From Symsagittifera roscoffensis (Eukaryota > Xenacoelomorpha > Acoela > Convolutidae): a stretch of 64,000 nt of DNA. Where the stretch lies: NCBI RefSeq assembly GCF_963678635.1, contig NC_087064.1, positions 33,270,369-33,334,368 on the forward strand. The letters are read 5' to 3'. A program made the position numbers and the translations under genes. The notes under the pieces are model-generated. The model was given only the letters and a program-made list of their open reading frames with translations, was not told the DNA's origin and did no database searches. Below are positions 9,022-20,599 of the stretch, in pieces (positions within the stretch are counted from its first letter, which is position 1; each line of letters begins with the position of its first letter).

Positions 9022-10640
9022 GAAAGTTTCAAATTTTCATTGATTCATCGCTGGCCTCGCAAAAAAAAAACTAATTTTCCGCAAATTGTTTGAAGCTATA
9101 GAAACAAGTCTAAATTTTTCTTCGATCAATAATTTGAAATTAGCTATTTGTAAAATGTTTCGAGTAATTGTAACAATATGAAACTTTTTTGTATTCGTCA
9201 TTACTTCAAAATTTCAAAAATTTTATTTGCCAGTAGGTTTTTTCGCGGGTCGAGTAAAACTATGAAAGCTATTTTGTGAACCAATTCATGTTCAAGGCAT
9301 TAATTTACTCAAACTATCGGAAGAATGTAAAATGTTCCAAGTTGAATCACGTCAATCGCTTGCATCAAAAATTCTGACCTAAGTGAATTAATTTACGCTA
9401 TCAAATATTTTGTGAAATGTTTCAATGTGCGTTTTCTTGAACAATTCACATCAAAAAACTTTTGTAAACCAATTCATTGCTTGCTTCTCAAAAACAACAG
9501 TTTTTTATTCAAATCATACCCAGCTCTTTGAAAAATTGAAGTGTTTCAAAGCTGAAAAGCTTGAATAGTTTGCACAGAAAATTTGAAAAGCTGTTTGCGA
9601 ACTGATTCACTCTTTGAAATATCTCAAAAGTATGAAATATTTTTAGGTTTTGTCGCCTCAGTAGCTTGCAAAGAAAAGTTTTATACTTCTGCAAACCATT
9701 TAGCTGAAGAAAGAAACATGAAATTTTGTCGCTAGAATAGCTTGTGTATCGATTTGTTCTTTGAAATAACTTGAAACAATTGAGTTTTTTTTTATCGCCG
9801 AGTCGCTTGCTTAGAAAAGCTCACACACTTTTTGCGAACCGATTCGCGTTGTTAAGGAACTCAAAACTTTTCTAATTTTTTTATTAGTTAAGCTGCTTGC
9901 ATGGAAAAACTTGACATTTCTGCAAGCCTCTTTGCTCTATGAAAGAACTTGAAAAAGTTAATGGTTCAAATCTTGAGTAGCTTACTTACAAAAACTTAAA
10001 TGTTTTGAGAACAGATTGGCTCTATGAATTAGCTTGAGATATTTTTTCTTTTCATTGCTTGAATTGCTTGCACAGAAAATTCTAACTGTTTGCGGATCGA
10101 GTTTGTCTATGAATAACGTGATAATTTTCTATGTTTCAATGCGTGACTAGCTTGCTAAAACATTTTTTTTGTGAACCGATTCACTCTGAACTACCTTAAA
10201 GAATTTCGAAAATCATCGTTAAAAAGCTTAGTTAGATAAATTCTGATATTGTGATTTGAATCATGCTACCATTTTTGAAATGTACAGCTTAAATTGCTTG
10301 CTTAGAAAAACCTCATTTTTTGCCACACGGCTCACGGTATGAAATTACTTCAAAAGTTTTCAAAAATTATCTTTTTAATTGCCTGCAAGAAAAATTTTTA
10401 ATTTAAGCGAACACCATTACTATGATTTTTTGTTTCAAGCTTTAGACTTGATTGCTGAAATAAATGGCTGGCAGTTTTTTGCAATTCGTTACACGGATTG
10501 AAATAATTTTAAAATTTTCAAAATTTCATCGTTTGAATAGCTCTCTCCAAACAACTAGCTGCAAATTGAATTAAGGTAGGAAAGTACTTGAAAAACGTTG
10601 AGCTTGCTCAGATAAGATATTAATAAACTTCAAATTTTTC
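9022..10640. repeat. Degenerate ~80 bp tandem repeats, spacer between units 1 and 2
   Basis: About twenty loosely conserved monomers are present, each with parts of GCTTGCTTAGAAAAAC, TTTGCGAACCGATTC, TATGAA and AACTTGAAA. GCTTGC-type anchors at about 9479, 9567, 9661, 9733, 9806, 9890, 9977, 10064, 10146, 10230, 10296 and 10378 give steps of roughly 70-95 bp, mostly in the 80s. No conserved reading frame is seen. The same array recurs at 14715-16345 and 20600-21880, and monomers also occur inside the MITE at 1-1356. Confidence 0.7.
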
Positions 10641-10674
10641 AAAATTTCATTGCTTGAAGAGCTTGATCAGAACT

Positions 10675-10810
10675 AGGGGCGGATCTAGGATTTTTTCGAG
10701 GGGGGGAGCGGATTTTCAAAAAATTTTCAAAAATTTTGTCGACGTTTTTTTAGGTCGACCGAAATGATCTTTCGAGCTCTCCCTAAGCACGGTTTTGTCC
10801 CTGTTTTGGC
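10675..10810 (+). mobile_element. Truncated hAT-type MITE end in the spacer of copy 2
   Basis: GGGGCGGATCTAGGATTTTT followed by a G-rich run is a common hAT-type terminus. About 135 bp remain before the sequence returns to shared spacer (TTATTTGAGCTGTTTATAAT). The same fragment lies at 16376-16515, and it is absent upstream of copies 1 and 4. No second terminus is seen. Confidence 0.55.
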
Positions 10811-11248
10811 CAAATTATTTGAGCTGTTTATAATAATTGAACACATATTTTTATCGTAATATAGTTAAATGTTACTATTTAAAAAAATTTATGTCAGCAA
10901 ATTAGTTTTTAAATCGTTTTTACTTCTGACCTTATAAATCAGTTTTTTTCGAGTGGCCTTGTTTTATTGATCGGTTTTTGCCATATTCAGGTAAGTTACA
11001 ATATTCGGGCTGGCAAACTTTTTGATAGCTTACATGGCTCAACAAACTCGACTGTAGTCTTAAGAGTGTCATTTTGGTAAATTTGCTAAAATATATACTA
11101 TAGACTTCGCATTAGAGCTCGAACGAATTTCATTTGACACGAACATGACATCAAAAATTCACTGAAGAACTTGCGTTATATATTCTTCAAATTGCCGTCA
11201 AACTTAGATCCATTCGCTGAATTTACCAGCAATGAGCTGTAATCTTGC
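10811..11248. other. Proximal upstream region of RING copy 2
   Basis: No gene. Homologous to the regions upstream of copies 1, 3 and 4. Likely contains the promoter together with the TATA-like site at 11249. Confidence 0.5.
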
Positions 11249-11255
11249 TATAAAA
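11249..11255 (+). promoter_or_regulatory. Candidate TATA box, RING copy 2
   Basis: TATAAAA lies 158 bp before the ATG at 11407, the same distance as in the other three copies. Confidence 0.5.
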
Positions 11256-11406
11256 AGCAATATATTTGCTTCAAATATCATTTTACTTCGTTTGTTCACC
11301 AACACAACACTATACCTTTTATACCATAAATATTGGTAATTGAACCAATTCTTTTTTTGGACAACATTTAATTTTTGAGCTCTTTCTGTTTTCTTTCTCT
11401 GCAGAA

Positions 11407-12804
11407 ATGGACCAGAGTTTGGACTCTTTTTTCGAGCGACAGCGCCAGGAGCGCGCAAATGAAATCCGTCTCCTGAATCAAACGAGCTTGACTGTTCAAA
11501 TGGGATGTGAAAACAATTCACTCACGCAAATGCTCAGCGATCGAATTGAGATTACTAAAATTGACTGCAGCAATACACCTTCAGCTTCTGTAAATACTTC
11601 GAATACGAGCAGTTCAGGAAACCAGAACCAAAACTTCGATTTGTTTCTGAACCAATTTTTTGAGTCTCAACGAGCTCAGAGAATCAGCGAAGTCAAACGA
11701 CTCGCTACGCAGATGCCTTCTGGATATGACCGGCGATTCGTGCTAAACGAGATGCTCCAACGAAGTCAGGCGAGACGAGGGGTTGAAAATGAGACTACAA
11801 TATCGGAGCTAGAATCAGTCATGAATGCGCAGAGGGTTAGAACATTGCTGTCGAACACTTTCCGAACACGTCTGGAAAACGCGCTCCGAAGTCCGCCTGA
11901 GAGTGTACAAAATCAACAGAACAACCGATCTAGTCGAAGGGGCCACAGGAACACTCGACGAAGCGAGGAACCTAGGCGAAATCGTGTACCATCGGCACCT
12001 GATCGCCAAGTCCGTCCTGTGATTCCTACTCCTCCCGCGCCACCGGTATCCGAAGCACCTCAACTTGTCGGCTGGCAGTCTGTTCAAGCGCACGTGAACG
12101 ACGATAGAGTGGTGAGAAATGAAAGATTCGACGTATTTGCTGAGATAAGTAGTCTTATTAGTGAACATATTGTAACCCAGACTTTGAATAGTACAATTTC
12201 TGATCTACTTGAAAGTCACTTCCAACATCGAATTGAATCGGCACCTTCTGTTTTCACATGGGAATCGAGAAAAGAATCGATGCGAACCCTGAACAACTTG
12301 CCTCGACATCAAAGAGCTCGAAACGACTTCTCTGATATTGGTATTGTGGATGTTCCAACAACTAATGGAAGACGTTTCGCAGCTGCCGTGCCTCCACCAC
12401 CTGCATACCGACGTCCCGCTGCTCGGCGTGGTGCACCCGGACAAACTTCCGAAAGTGACGAGAGAATTGAGCGACTTGAGTCTATGATGGAATCGATGCA
12501 GAATCTCCTCACGAGACAAACGAGCTCACAAGCTCAGCTTGAGAGCGCAATTCAGCAAGTGATTCTGAATCAGACTTTGCTGTCAACAAATGCGACTGGA
12601 ATTTCCGTTTCGGTTCAACCGGAATCTGCTGGAAAATGTGTTGTATGCCTGGAAGAGTCAAGACCGGTCGACAATGCGTTTTACAGATGTGGTCATGTGA
12701 TTGCCTGCACACCTTGTGCAGCTGTTCTTTTGGCTGTCAATCCTTACTGCCCTCTTTGTAGACAGAAAATCGATGACGTCATCAAGTTGTACAAATTGAC
12801 TTAA
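11407..12804 (+). CDS. RING-finger protein, array copy 2
   Basis: This intact 465-codon paralogue is the same length as copy 1 with no indels; I count about 14 amino-acid differences from copy 1. All eight C3HC4 zinc ligands are kept (CVVC, CGH, CTPC, CPLC). Changes include E to D at residue 2, D to N in the second LDQFF motif, and D to E just after the first Cys pair. The TATA-like site, candidate 5' UTR splice sites (11336 and 11404) and 3' flank are shared with copy 1. It probably encodes a cytosolic E3 ligase whose substrate cannot be guessed from sequence. Confidence 0.83.
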   Translation: MDQSLDSFFERQRQERANEIRLLNQTSLTVQMGCENNSLTQMLSDRIEITKIDCSNTPSASVNTSNTSSSGNQNQNFDLFLNQFFESQRAQRISEVKRLATQMPSGYDRRFVLNEMLQRSQARRGVENETTISELESVMNAQRVRTLLSNTFRTRLENALRSPPESVQNQQNNRSSRRGHRNTRRSEEPRRNRVPSAPDRQVRPVIPTPPAPPVSEAPQLVGWQSVQAHVNDDRVVRNERFDVFAEISSLISEHIVTQTLNSTISDLLESHFQHRIESAPSVFTWESRKESMRTLNNLPRHQRARNDFSDIGIVDVPTTNGRRFAAAVPPPPAYRRPAARRGAPGQTSESDERIERLESMMESMQNLLTRQTSSQAQLESAIQQVILNQTLLSTNATGISVSVQPESAGKCVVCLEESRPVDNAFYRCGHVIACTPCAAVLLAVNPYCPLCRQKIDDVIKLYKLT

Positions 12805-13244
12805 GTATTACAATATGTAAAAAATAGCCGTTTTTTTAAATGATCATTCTTGCTCTTATACTTATTTATGCAAAATTAAATTACATTTTGCTGAAATAGT
12901 CTTTCATGATACTCTGATAGAAGGCCCAATAAGGGGTAGCACTATCAATTCGTACTCATTTTGATTCTCGACTGAGGAGCATTTTTCCGACTATTTATTT
13001 TTGCTATTATCTTAAGGATATCGATATTCGAATGCAAAACTTAAGATATAATTTTTTGCGCTGTTTACCCTATAAAAATAGAAATTGGGAACTTTTTGCT
13101 GGAAATTATTTTTGTCGAATTTATTGACTGAAATGAAAAAACTGCCGTTACGCTGAGGTGATGACTCAGACTCAGAAAATGTTTCCAGTTTTCGGTAGGC
13201 ACTAACTGATTAATTACCTGACAGATTTTTATTATATTTTGATT

Positions 13245-13445
13245 TGTGATAGTGACTAAAATAATTCACGCCATTTTAGATCTGTTCACTCTCTGTCAAA
13301 ATTCTGGTGAAAAGTGTTATTTAATATTCGGAGTTGTCTGTCACCTTTTATTGACCTCTATTTCATTGTCTCTGACTAACTTTATGAAATACAGTTCTTC
13401 ATTTCATAGTTTAAATTTTACAGAACGAGTTACTCTTTCCTAACA
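13245..13445 (+). repeat. Gypsy 5' LTR, unit 2
   Basis: Starts TGTGATAG, ends CCTAACA, preceded by GATT, and followed by TGGCGCAGCCAGCAGG at 13446. Near-identical to the unit 1 LTR. Confidence 0.8.
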
Positions 13446-13463
13446 TGGCGCAGCCAGCAGGCC

Positions 13464-14713
13464 AAAGTGGGGGCGGGGGGGGGGGGGGTGCTGGGTGAAG
13501 AACCCATTTCAAATAACGCCGTTTTGGTCCCCAAAACTAGCTCAACCGCCCATGATTTGGGAATTTTGGTTAACCGATTTCAATGGGGAATGGTTGCCAA
13601 ACATAAGATTAATCCTAGAAACTTCTACTACGACAATACGCTAACTACAGCACAAATCACTGCGCTGCCGGCAGATGAAGATGAAAAGAACCGATTAGAG
13701 TAGGAACAGACGTTAATATCAAAGTTTTACTAATTTCTTTTGGGAGGATGAACTCTTTAGGCCCAAACCACACCTGGATCTGGGATCGACTTGGTACTCG
13801 CGAGTACTAGATGCAATGGAAACTGAGTTTAAGAAAGAAAGGAATGAGATTTAATAAACGTTCCAGCTGCTAGAAAGGGAACAACATATTGTGAGCCGTT
13901 GGAGCACTTCCATTCGGTCCCAAGTGGATTAGTGGCGCGATGTAAATTGGGAACACTGCAATCCAAGATTTTAAGGGATGTAATCATTGTTAAAACGAAC
14001 GATCGAGTGGCCCGGAACGAGCTCTGCAGATCAACCAAAACACAGTGGGAGTGAGGAACACTCTAGATTAAAACCGAACTAGTAAGAGCGATCAGAGGAG
14101 GCTATCGAAATAGTAGACAATGAGCAAAAAAGCCGTATAGAACACCGATCGAACTCCGAAGGGTAGCGCAAATGGGTACCAGTAATTGCTACAACTGCAA
14201 TCAGCCACGTTTTACACGAGAGCTCATGGCAAAATGTCCAGCGTGGGGAGCAACGTGCAATTTTTGTCGAAAAATCGGACACTATGGGCGAACGTGCCGA
14301 GGTGAACGCGGATACCGACGGCGACTGAAAGTGGTAGGGATCCAAGTGAATGGAGAACAGAACATAGACGAGACAGGGGAGATGGAGGACATCCAGTTGC
14401 ATTATAGGAGTTTGGTCGAATGGGTTAAAAAACCGGAGGAGAGACGGCAATCATGGGATTCAGACAGCCCAGGGGATTATGCGGTAATGGCGATACAGTC
14501 AGAGCAATAAACGAAGTTGAAAACAGCTGGAGCAAAAATTCCAATTGAACTCAACGGAAAGCAAATGAGCATTTGGATTGACAGCAGCTTGCCGACCCCC
14601 ACAGTTTCGATCTTTAAAATTAGCGAACTAAAAGGATGTTGGGCACAGCTTGCGTAAAATTGAGTGGTCTCAAACTGGAAGACAAGGAGTTCCGGTACCA
14701 CGGAAACATATCG
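13464..14713 (+). pseudogene. Gypsy gag/protease remnant, unit 2
   Basis: Same organisation as unit 1. A long poly-G tract just after the primer-binding site (about 13472-13488) disrupts the leader. The zinc-knuckle frame (14172-14510) keeps CYNC...CPA and CNFCRKIGHYGRTC. The protease start reads IWIDSS: the catalytic Asp is present, but the Gly of D-S-G is replaced by Ser. About 255 bp present at the end of unit 1 are missing here, and the remnant joins the ~80 bp repeats at about 14715. Confidence 0.75.
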
Positions 14714-14714
14714 C

Positions 14715-16345
14715 GAAAGTTTCAAATTTTCATTGATTCATCGCTGGCCTCGCAAAAAAAACTAATTTTCTGCAAATTGTTTGAAGCTATAGAAACAAGT
14801 CTAAATTTTTCTTCGATCAATAATTTGAAATTAGCTATTTGTAAATTGTTTCGAGTAATTGTAACAGTATGAAACTTTTTTGTATTCGTCATTACTTCAA
14901 AATTTCAAAAATTTAATTTGCCAGTAGGTTTTTTCGCGGGTCGATTAAAACTATGAAAGCTATTTTGTGAACCAATTAATGTTCAAGGCATTAATTTACT
15001 CAAACTATCGGAAGAATGTAAAATGTTCCAAGTTGAATCACGTCAATCGCTTGCATCAAAAATTCTGACCTAAGTGAATTAATTTACGCTATCAAATATT
15101 TTGTGAAATGTTTCAATGTGCGTTTTCTTGAACAATTCACATCAAAAAACTTTTGTAAACCAATTCATTGCTTGCTTCTCAAAAACAACAGTTTTGTTAT
15201 TCAAATCATACCCAGCTCTTTGAAAAATTGAAGTGTTTCAAAGCTGAAAAGCTTGAATAGTTTGCACAGAAAATTTGAAAAACTGTTTGCGAACTGATTC
15301 ACTCTTTGAAATATCTCAAAAGTATGAAATATTTTTAGGTTTTGTCGCCTCAGTAGCTTGCAAAGAAAAGTTTTGTACTTCTGCAAACCATTTAGCTGTA
15401 GAAAGAAACATGAAATTTTGTCGCTAGAATATCTTGTGTATCGATTTGTTCTTTGAAATAACTTGAAACAATTGAGTTTTTTTTTATCGCCGAGTCGCTT
15501 GCTTAGAAAAGCTCACACACTTTTTGCGAACCGATTCGCGTTGTCAAGGAACTCAAAACTTTTCTAATTTTTTATTAGTTAAGCTGCTTGCATGGAAAAA
15601 CTTGACATTTTTGCAAGCCTCTTTGCTCTATGAAAGAACTTGAAAAAGTTAATGGTTCAAATCTTGAGTAGCTTACTTACAAAAACTTAAATGCTTGAGA
15701 ACCGATTCGCTCTATGAATTAGCTTGAGATATGTTTTCTTTTCCTTGCTTGAATAGCTTGCACCGAAAATTCTAACTATTTGCGGATTGATTTTGTTTAT
15801 GATTAACGTGATAATTTTCTATGTTTTAATGCGTGACTAGCTTGCTAAAACATTTTTTTTGTGAACCGATTCACTCTGAACTACCTTAAAGAATTTCGAA
15901 AATCATCGTTAAATAGCTTAGTTAGATAAATTCTGACTTTTGTGATTTGAATCATGCTACAATTTTTGAAATGTACAGCTTAAATTGCTTGCTTAGAAAA
16001 ACCTAATTTTTTGCCACACGGCTCACGGTATGAAATTACTTCAAAAGTTTTCAAAATTATCTTTTGAATTGCCTGCAAGAAAAATTTTTAGTTTAAGCGA
16101 ACACCATTACTATGATTTTTTGTTTCAAGCTTTAGACTTGATTGCTGAAATAAATGGCTGGTAGAAACTGGTGAGTTTTTTGCAATTCGTTACACGGATT
16201 GAAATAATTTTAAAATTTTCAAAGTTTCATCGTTTGAATAGCTCTCTCCAAACAACTAGCTGCAAATTGAATTAAGGTAGGAAAGTACTTGAAAAACGTT
16301 AAGCTTGCTCAGATAAGATATTAATGAACTTCAAATTTTTCAAAA
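14715..16345. repeat. Degenerate ~80 bp tandem repeats, spacer between units 2 and 3
   Basis: Collinear with 9022-10640, with small indels and substitutions. Same GCTTGC/GCGAACCGATTC/CTTGAAA monomers; no coding frame. Confidence 0.7.
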
Positions 16346-16375
16346 TTTCATTGCTTGAAGAGCTTGATCAGAACC

Positions 16376-16515
16376 AGGGGCGGATCTAGGATTTTTTCGA
16401 AGGGGGGAGCGGATTTTCAAAAAAATTTCAAATATTTTGTCGACTTTTTTTAGGTCGACCGAAATGATCTTTCGAGGTCTCCCTAAGCACGGTTTTGTCC
16501 CTGTTTTGGCCAAAT
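16376..16515 (+). mobile_element. Truncated hAT-type MITE end in the spacer of copy 3
   Basis: GGGGCGGATCTAGGATTTTT plus a G-rich run, collinear with 10675-10810. Shows that the copy 2 and copy 3 spacers descend from one ancestor (variant B). Confidence 0.55.
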
Positions 16516-16948
16516 TGTTTGAGCTGTTTATAATAATTGAACACATATTTTTATCGTAATATAGTTAAATGTTACTATTTAAAAAAATTTATGTCAGCAA
16601 ATTAGTTTTTAAATCGTTTTTACTTCTGACCTTATAAATCAGTTTATTTCGAGTGGCCTTGTTTTATTGATCGGTTTTTGCCATATTCAGGTAAGTTACA
16701 ATACTCGGGCTGGCAAACTTTTTGATAGCTTACATGGCTCAACAAACTCGACTGTAGTCTTAAGAGTGTCATTTTGGTAAATTTGCTACAATATATACTA
16801 TAGACTTCGCATTAGAGCTCGAACGAATTTCATTTGACACGAACATGACATCAAAAATTCACTGAAGAACTTGCGTTATATATTCTTCAAATTGCCGTCA
16901 AACTTAGATCCATTCGCTGAATTTTTCAGCAATGAGCTGTAAGCTTGC

Positions 16949-16955
16949 TATAAAA
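16949..16955 (+). promoter_or_regulatory. Candidate TATA box, RING copy 3
   Basis: TATAAAA lies 158 bp before the ATG at 17107. It is still intact although the gene is broken. Confidence 0.45.
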
Positions 16956-17106
16956 AGCAATATATTTGCTTCAAATATCATTTTACTTCGTTTGTTCACC
17001 AACACCACACTATACCTTTATTACCATAAATATTGGTAATTGAACCAATTCCTTTTTTGGCAAACATTTAATTTTTGAGCTCTTTCAGTTTTCTTTCTCT
17101 GCAGAA

Positions 17107-18504
17107 ATGGAGCAGAGTTTGGACTCTTTTTTCGAGCGACAGCGCCAGGAGCGCGCAAATCAAATCCGTCTCCTGAATCAAACGAGCTTGACTGTTCAAA
17201 TGGGATGTGAAAACAATTCACTCACGCAAATGCTCAGCGATCGAATTGAGATTACTAAAATTGACTGCAGCAATACACCTTCAGCTTCTGTAAATACTTC
17301 GAATACGAGCAGTTCAGGAAATCAGAACCAAAACTTCGATTTGACTCTGGACCAATTTTTCGAGTCTCAACGAGCCCAGAGAATCAGCGAAGTCGAACGA
17401 CTCGCTTCGCAGATACTTTTTGGTTATGACCGACGATTCGTGCTAAACGAGATGCTCCAACGAAGTCAGGTGAGACGAGGGGGTGAAAATGAGACTACAA
17501 TATCGGAGCTAGAATCAGTCATGAATGCGCAGAGAGTTAAAACATTGCTGTCGAACACTTTCCGAACACGTCTGGAAAACGCGGTCCGAAGTCCGCCTCA
17601 GAGTGTACAAAATCAACAGAACAACCGATCTAGTCGAAGGGGCCACAGGAACACTCGACGAAGCGAGGAACATAGGCGAAATCGTGTACCATCGGCATCT
17701 GATCGCCAAGTCCGTCCTGTGATTCCTACTCCTCCCGCGCCACCGGTATCCGAAGCACCTCAACCTGTCGGCTGGCAGTCTGTTCAAGCGCACGTGAACG
17801 ACGATAGAGTGGTGAGAAATGAAAGATTCGACGTATTTTCTGAGATAAGTAGTCTTATTAGTGAACAGATTGTAACCCAGACTTTGAATAGTACAATTTC
17901 TGATCTACTTGAAAGTCACTTGCAGCATCGAATTGAATCGGCACCTTCTGTTTTCACGTGGGAAGCGAGAGAAGAATCGATGCGAACCCTGAACAACTTG
18001 CCTCGACATCAAAGAGCCCGGAACGACTTCTCAGATATTGGTATTGTGGATGTTCCAACAACTAATGGAAGACGTTTTGCAGCTGCCGTGCCTCCACCAC
18101 CTGCATACCGACGTCCCGCTGCTCGGCGTGGTGCACCCGGACAAAATTCCGAAAGTGACGAGAGAATTGAGCGACTTGAGTCTATGATGGAATCGATGCA
18201 GAGTCTCCTCACGAGACAAACGAGCTCACAAGCTTAACTTGAGAGCGCAATTCAGCAAGTGATTCTGAATCAGACTTTGCTGTCAACAAATGCGACTGGA
18301 ATTTTCGTTTCGGTTCAACCGGAATCTGCTGGAGAACGTTTTGTATGCCTGGACGAGTCAAGACCGGTCGACAATGCGTTTTACAGATGTGGTCATGTGA
18401 TTGCCTGCACACCTCGTGCAGCTGTTCTTTTGGCTGTCAATCCTTACTGCCCTCTTTGTAGACAGAAAATCGATGACGTCATCAAGTTGTACAAATTGAC
18501 TTAA
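17107..18504 (+). pseudogene. RING-finger protein, array copy 3 (pseudogene)
   Basis: Collinear over all 1398 bases with the other copies but carries a TAA stop at 18235-18237 (codon 377), before the RING. Copy 4 has CAA at that codon, so one C-to-T change suffices. Downstream, two zinc ligands are also lost: the first Cys of the first pair is Arg (GERFVC), and the second Cys of CTPC is Arg (CTPR). A truncated 376-residue product keeping the N-terminal repeats and Pro-rich region but lacking the RING is possible. The loss of ligands after the stop argues for relaxed selection. It shares several residues with copy 4 (LASQI, VFSEI), suggesting those two are closest. Confidence 0.85.
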
Positions 18505-18932
18505 CTATTACAATATGTAAAAAAAAATAGCCGTGTTTTTAAATGATCATTCTTGCTCTTATACTTATTTATGCAAAATTAAATTACATTTTGCTGAAAT
18601 AGTCTTTCATGATACTCTGATAGAAGGCACAATAAGGGGTAGCACTATCGATTCGACTTTTCAGCCGAGCCATTTTCGACTGGGGAGCAGTTTTTCGACT
18701 ATTTAATTTTGCTATTATCTGAAGGATATCGATATTCGAATGCAAAACTTAAGATATAATTTTTTGCGCTGTTCACCCCATAAAAATAGAAATTGGGAAC
18801 TTTTCGCTGGAAACTATTTTTGTCAAACATTTACGTTACGCTGAGGTGGTGACTCAGACTCAGAAAATGTTTCCAGTTTTCGGTAGGCACTAACTGATTG
18901 ATTAACCGAGAGATTTTTATTATATTTTGATT

Positions 18933-19133
18933 TGTGATAGTGACTAAATTAGTTCGAGCCATTTTTGTTCTGTTCACACACTTTCAAAATTCTGGTGATA
19001 AGTGGTATTTAATATTCGGAGTTGTCTGTCACCTTTTATTGACCTCTATTTCATTGTCTCTGACTAACTTTATGAAATACAGTTCTTCATTTCATAGTTT
19101 AAATTTTACAGTACAAGTTACTCTTTCCTAACA
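18933..19133 (+). repeat. Gypsy 5' LTR, unit 3
   Basis: TGTGATAG...CCTAACA, preceded by GATT and followed by TGGCGCAGGCAGCAGG at 19134. More diverged from units 1 and 2 than they are from each other. Confidence 0.8.
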
Positions 19134-19151
19134 TGGCGCAGGCAGCAGGCC

Positions 19152-20188
19152 AAAGTGGGGTGGGGGGGGGGGGTGAAGAACCCACTTCGAATAACGTCGT
19201 TTTGGTCCCCAAAACCCCAAAACTAGCTCAACCGCCCATGATGTGGGAATTTTGGTTAACCGAAACTTCTACTACGACAATACGCTAACTACAGCACAAA
19301 TCACTGCGCTGCCGGCAGTTGAAGATGAAAAGAACCGTTTAGAGTAGGAACAGACGTTAATATCAAAGTTTTACTAATGCCTGTGGGAAAAGGGGCAGGA
19401 TGAACTCCACAGGCCCAAACCACACCTGGATCTGGGATCGACTTTGTACTCGCGAGTGATAGATGCAATGGAAACTGAGTTTAAGTAAAAAAGGAATGAG
19501 ATTTATTAAACGTTCCAGCTGCTAGGAAGGGAACAAAATATTGTGAGCCGTTGGAGCACTTCCATTCGGTCCCAAGTGGATTAGTAGAGCGATGTAAATT
19601 CGGAACACTGCAAACCAAGTTTTTAAGGGATGTAATCATTGTTAAAACGAACGATCGAGTGGCCCGGAACGAGCTCTGCAGATCAAATAAAAACACCGTG
19701 GAATTGAGGATTTTTCTAGATTAAAACCGAACTAGTGAGAGCGATCAGAGGAGGCTATCGAAATAGTAGACAATGAGCAAGAGCGGCGTATAGAACACCG
19801 CTCGAACTCCGAGGGGTAACGCAAATGGATACCAGGAATTGCTACAACTGCAATCAGCCACGTTTTACACAAGAGCTCATGGCAAACTGTCCAGCGTGGA
19901 GAGCAACGTGCAATTTTTGTCGAAAAGTGGGACACTATGGGCGAACGTGCCGAGGTAAACGCGGATACCGACGGCGACCGAAAGTGGTAGGGATCCAAGT
20001 GAATGGAGAACAGAACATAGACGAGACAGGGGAGACGGAGGAGATCCTGTTTGATTATAGGAGTTTGGTCGGATAGGTTAAAAAACCGGAGGAGAGACGG
20101 CAATCATGGGATTCCGACAGCCCCAGGGGACTATGTGGTAATGGCGATACAGTCGAAGCAATAAACGGAGTTGAAAAGAGCTGGAGTT
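19152..20188 (+). pseudogene. Gypsy gag remnant, unit 3
   Basis: Decayed gag. The zinc-knuckle frame at 19825-20076 reads CYNCNQPRFTQELMANCPA and CNFCRKVGHYGRTC. Several internal deletions are visible compared with units 1 and 2 (for example around 19262). At about 20190 the sequence jumps directly to a late pol segment; the protease and RT part present in unit 4 (about 26200-27340) is deleted. Confidence 0.7.
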
Positions 20189-20189
20189 C

Positions 20190-20356
20190 AAGTGAAGCCA
20201 GTGGCAAAAAATTGGCCTAGCAGACTATTTGTCCCGAAATCCGAGTATGAAGATTAAACACGTTAGCACGTACGATAGTATGTTCAATGTGGCAAAATGA
20301 TCTCCAAGGGAACAAATATTAAATCAGACGCTGACGCATATCGGAACGGACATTAG
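20190..20356 (+). pseudogene. Gypsy RNase H-end remnant, unit 3
   Basis: Translation contains LADYLSRNPSMKIKHVSTY and then YDSMFNVAK, typical of the end of gypsy RNase H. It matches 27340-27506 in unit 4. In both places it stops at the same point, where Polinton terminal sequence begins. Confidence 0.65.
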
Positions 20357-20583
20357 TATATGTCGGGTAAAAATCGACGGGGAAGGGGGGCTGGAGACCT
20401 CCATGTATTTAGATAGGCTATAGACTATCCAGTCTCCGCCCTATGTAATAACACAAGGAATAGATATCCCAATGTATTAAGATAAGTTATAGGTTATAGG
20501 TTTCAGAGTTTCATATGGTATGGTAAGTTTCGAGAAAAGCTTTGGCAAGGTTTTCTTCAAGAAGAACCAATAAATTGTTAATT
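20357..20583. repeat. Orphan Polinton terminal repeat in unit 3
   Basis: Begins TATATGTCGGGTAAAAATCG and matches the Polinton left end at 27507-27759 (with an internal deletion) and the inverted right end at 48670-48929. No Polinton genes follow; the sequence passes into the ~80 bp repeats. The flanking gypsy sequence is the same as at the intact left end, so this is a duplicated and internally deleted copy of the same insertion. Confidence 0.75.
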
Positions 20584-20599
20584 CAAAATTTCTGTTGTC

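Noticed and set aside
9480-10640. Spacer repeats considered as a CRISPR-like array
   Set aside because: Monomers are degenerate and contiguous, with no exact repeats separated by unique spacers, in a clearly eukaryotic context.
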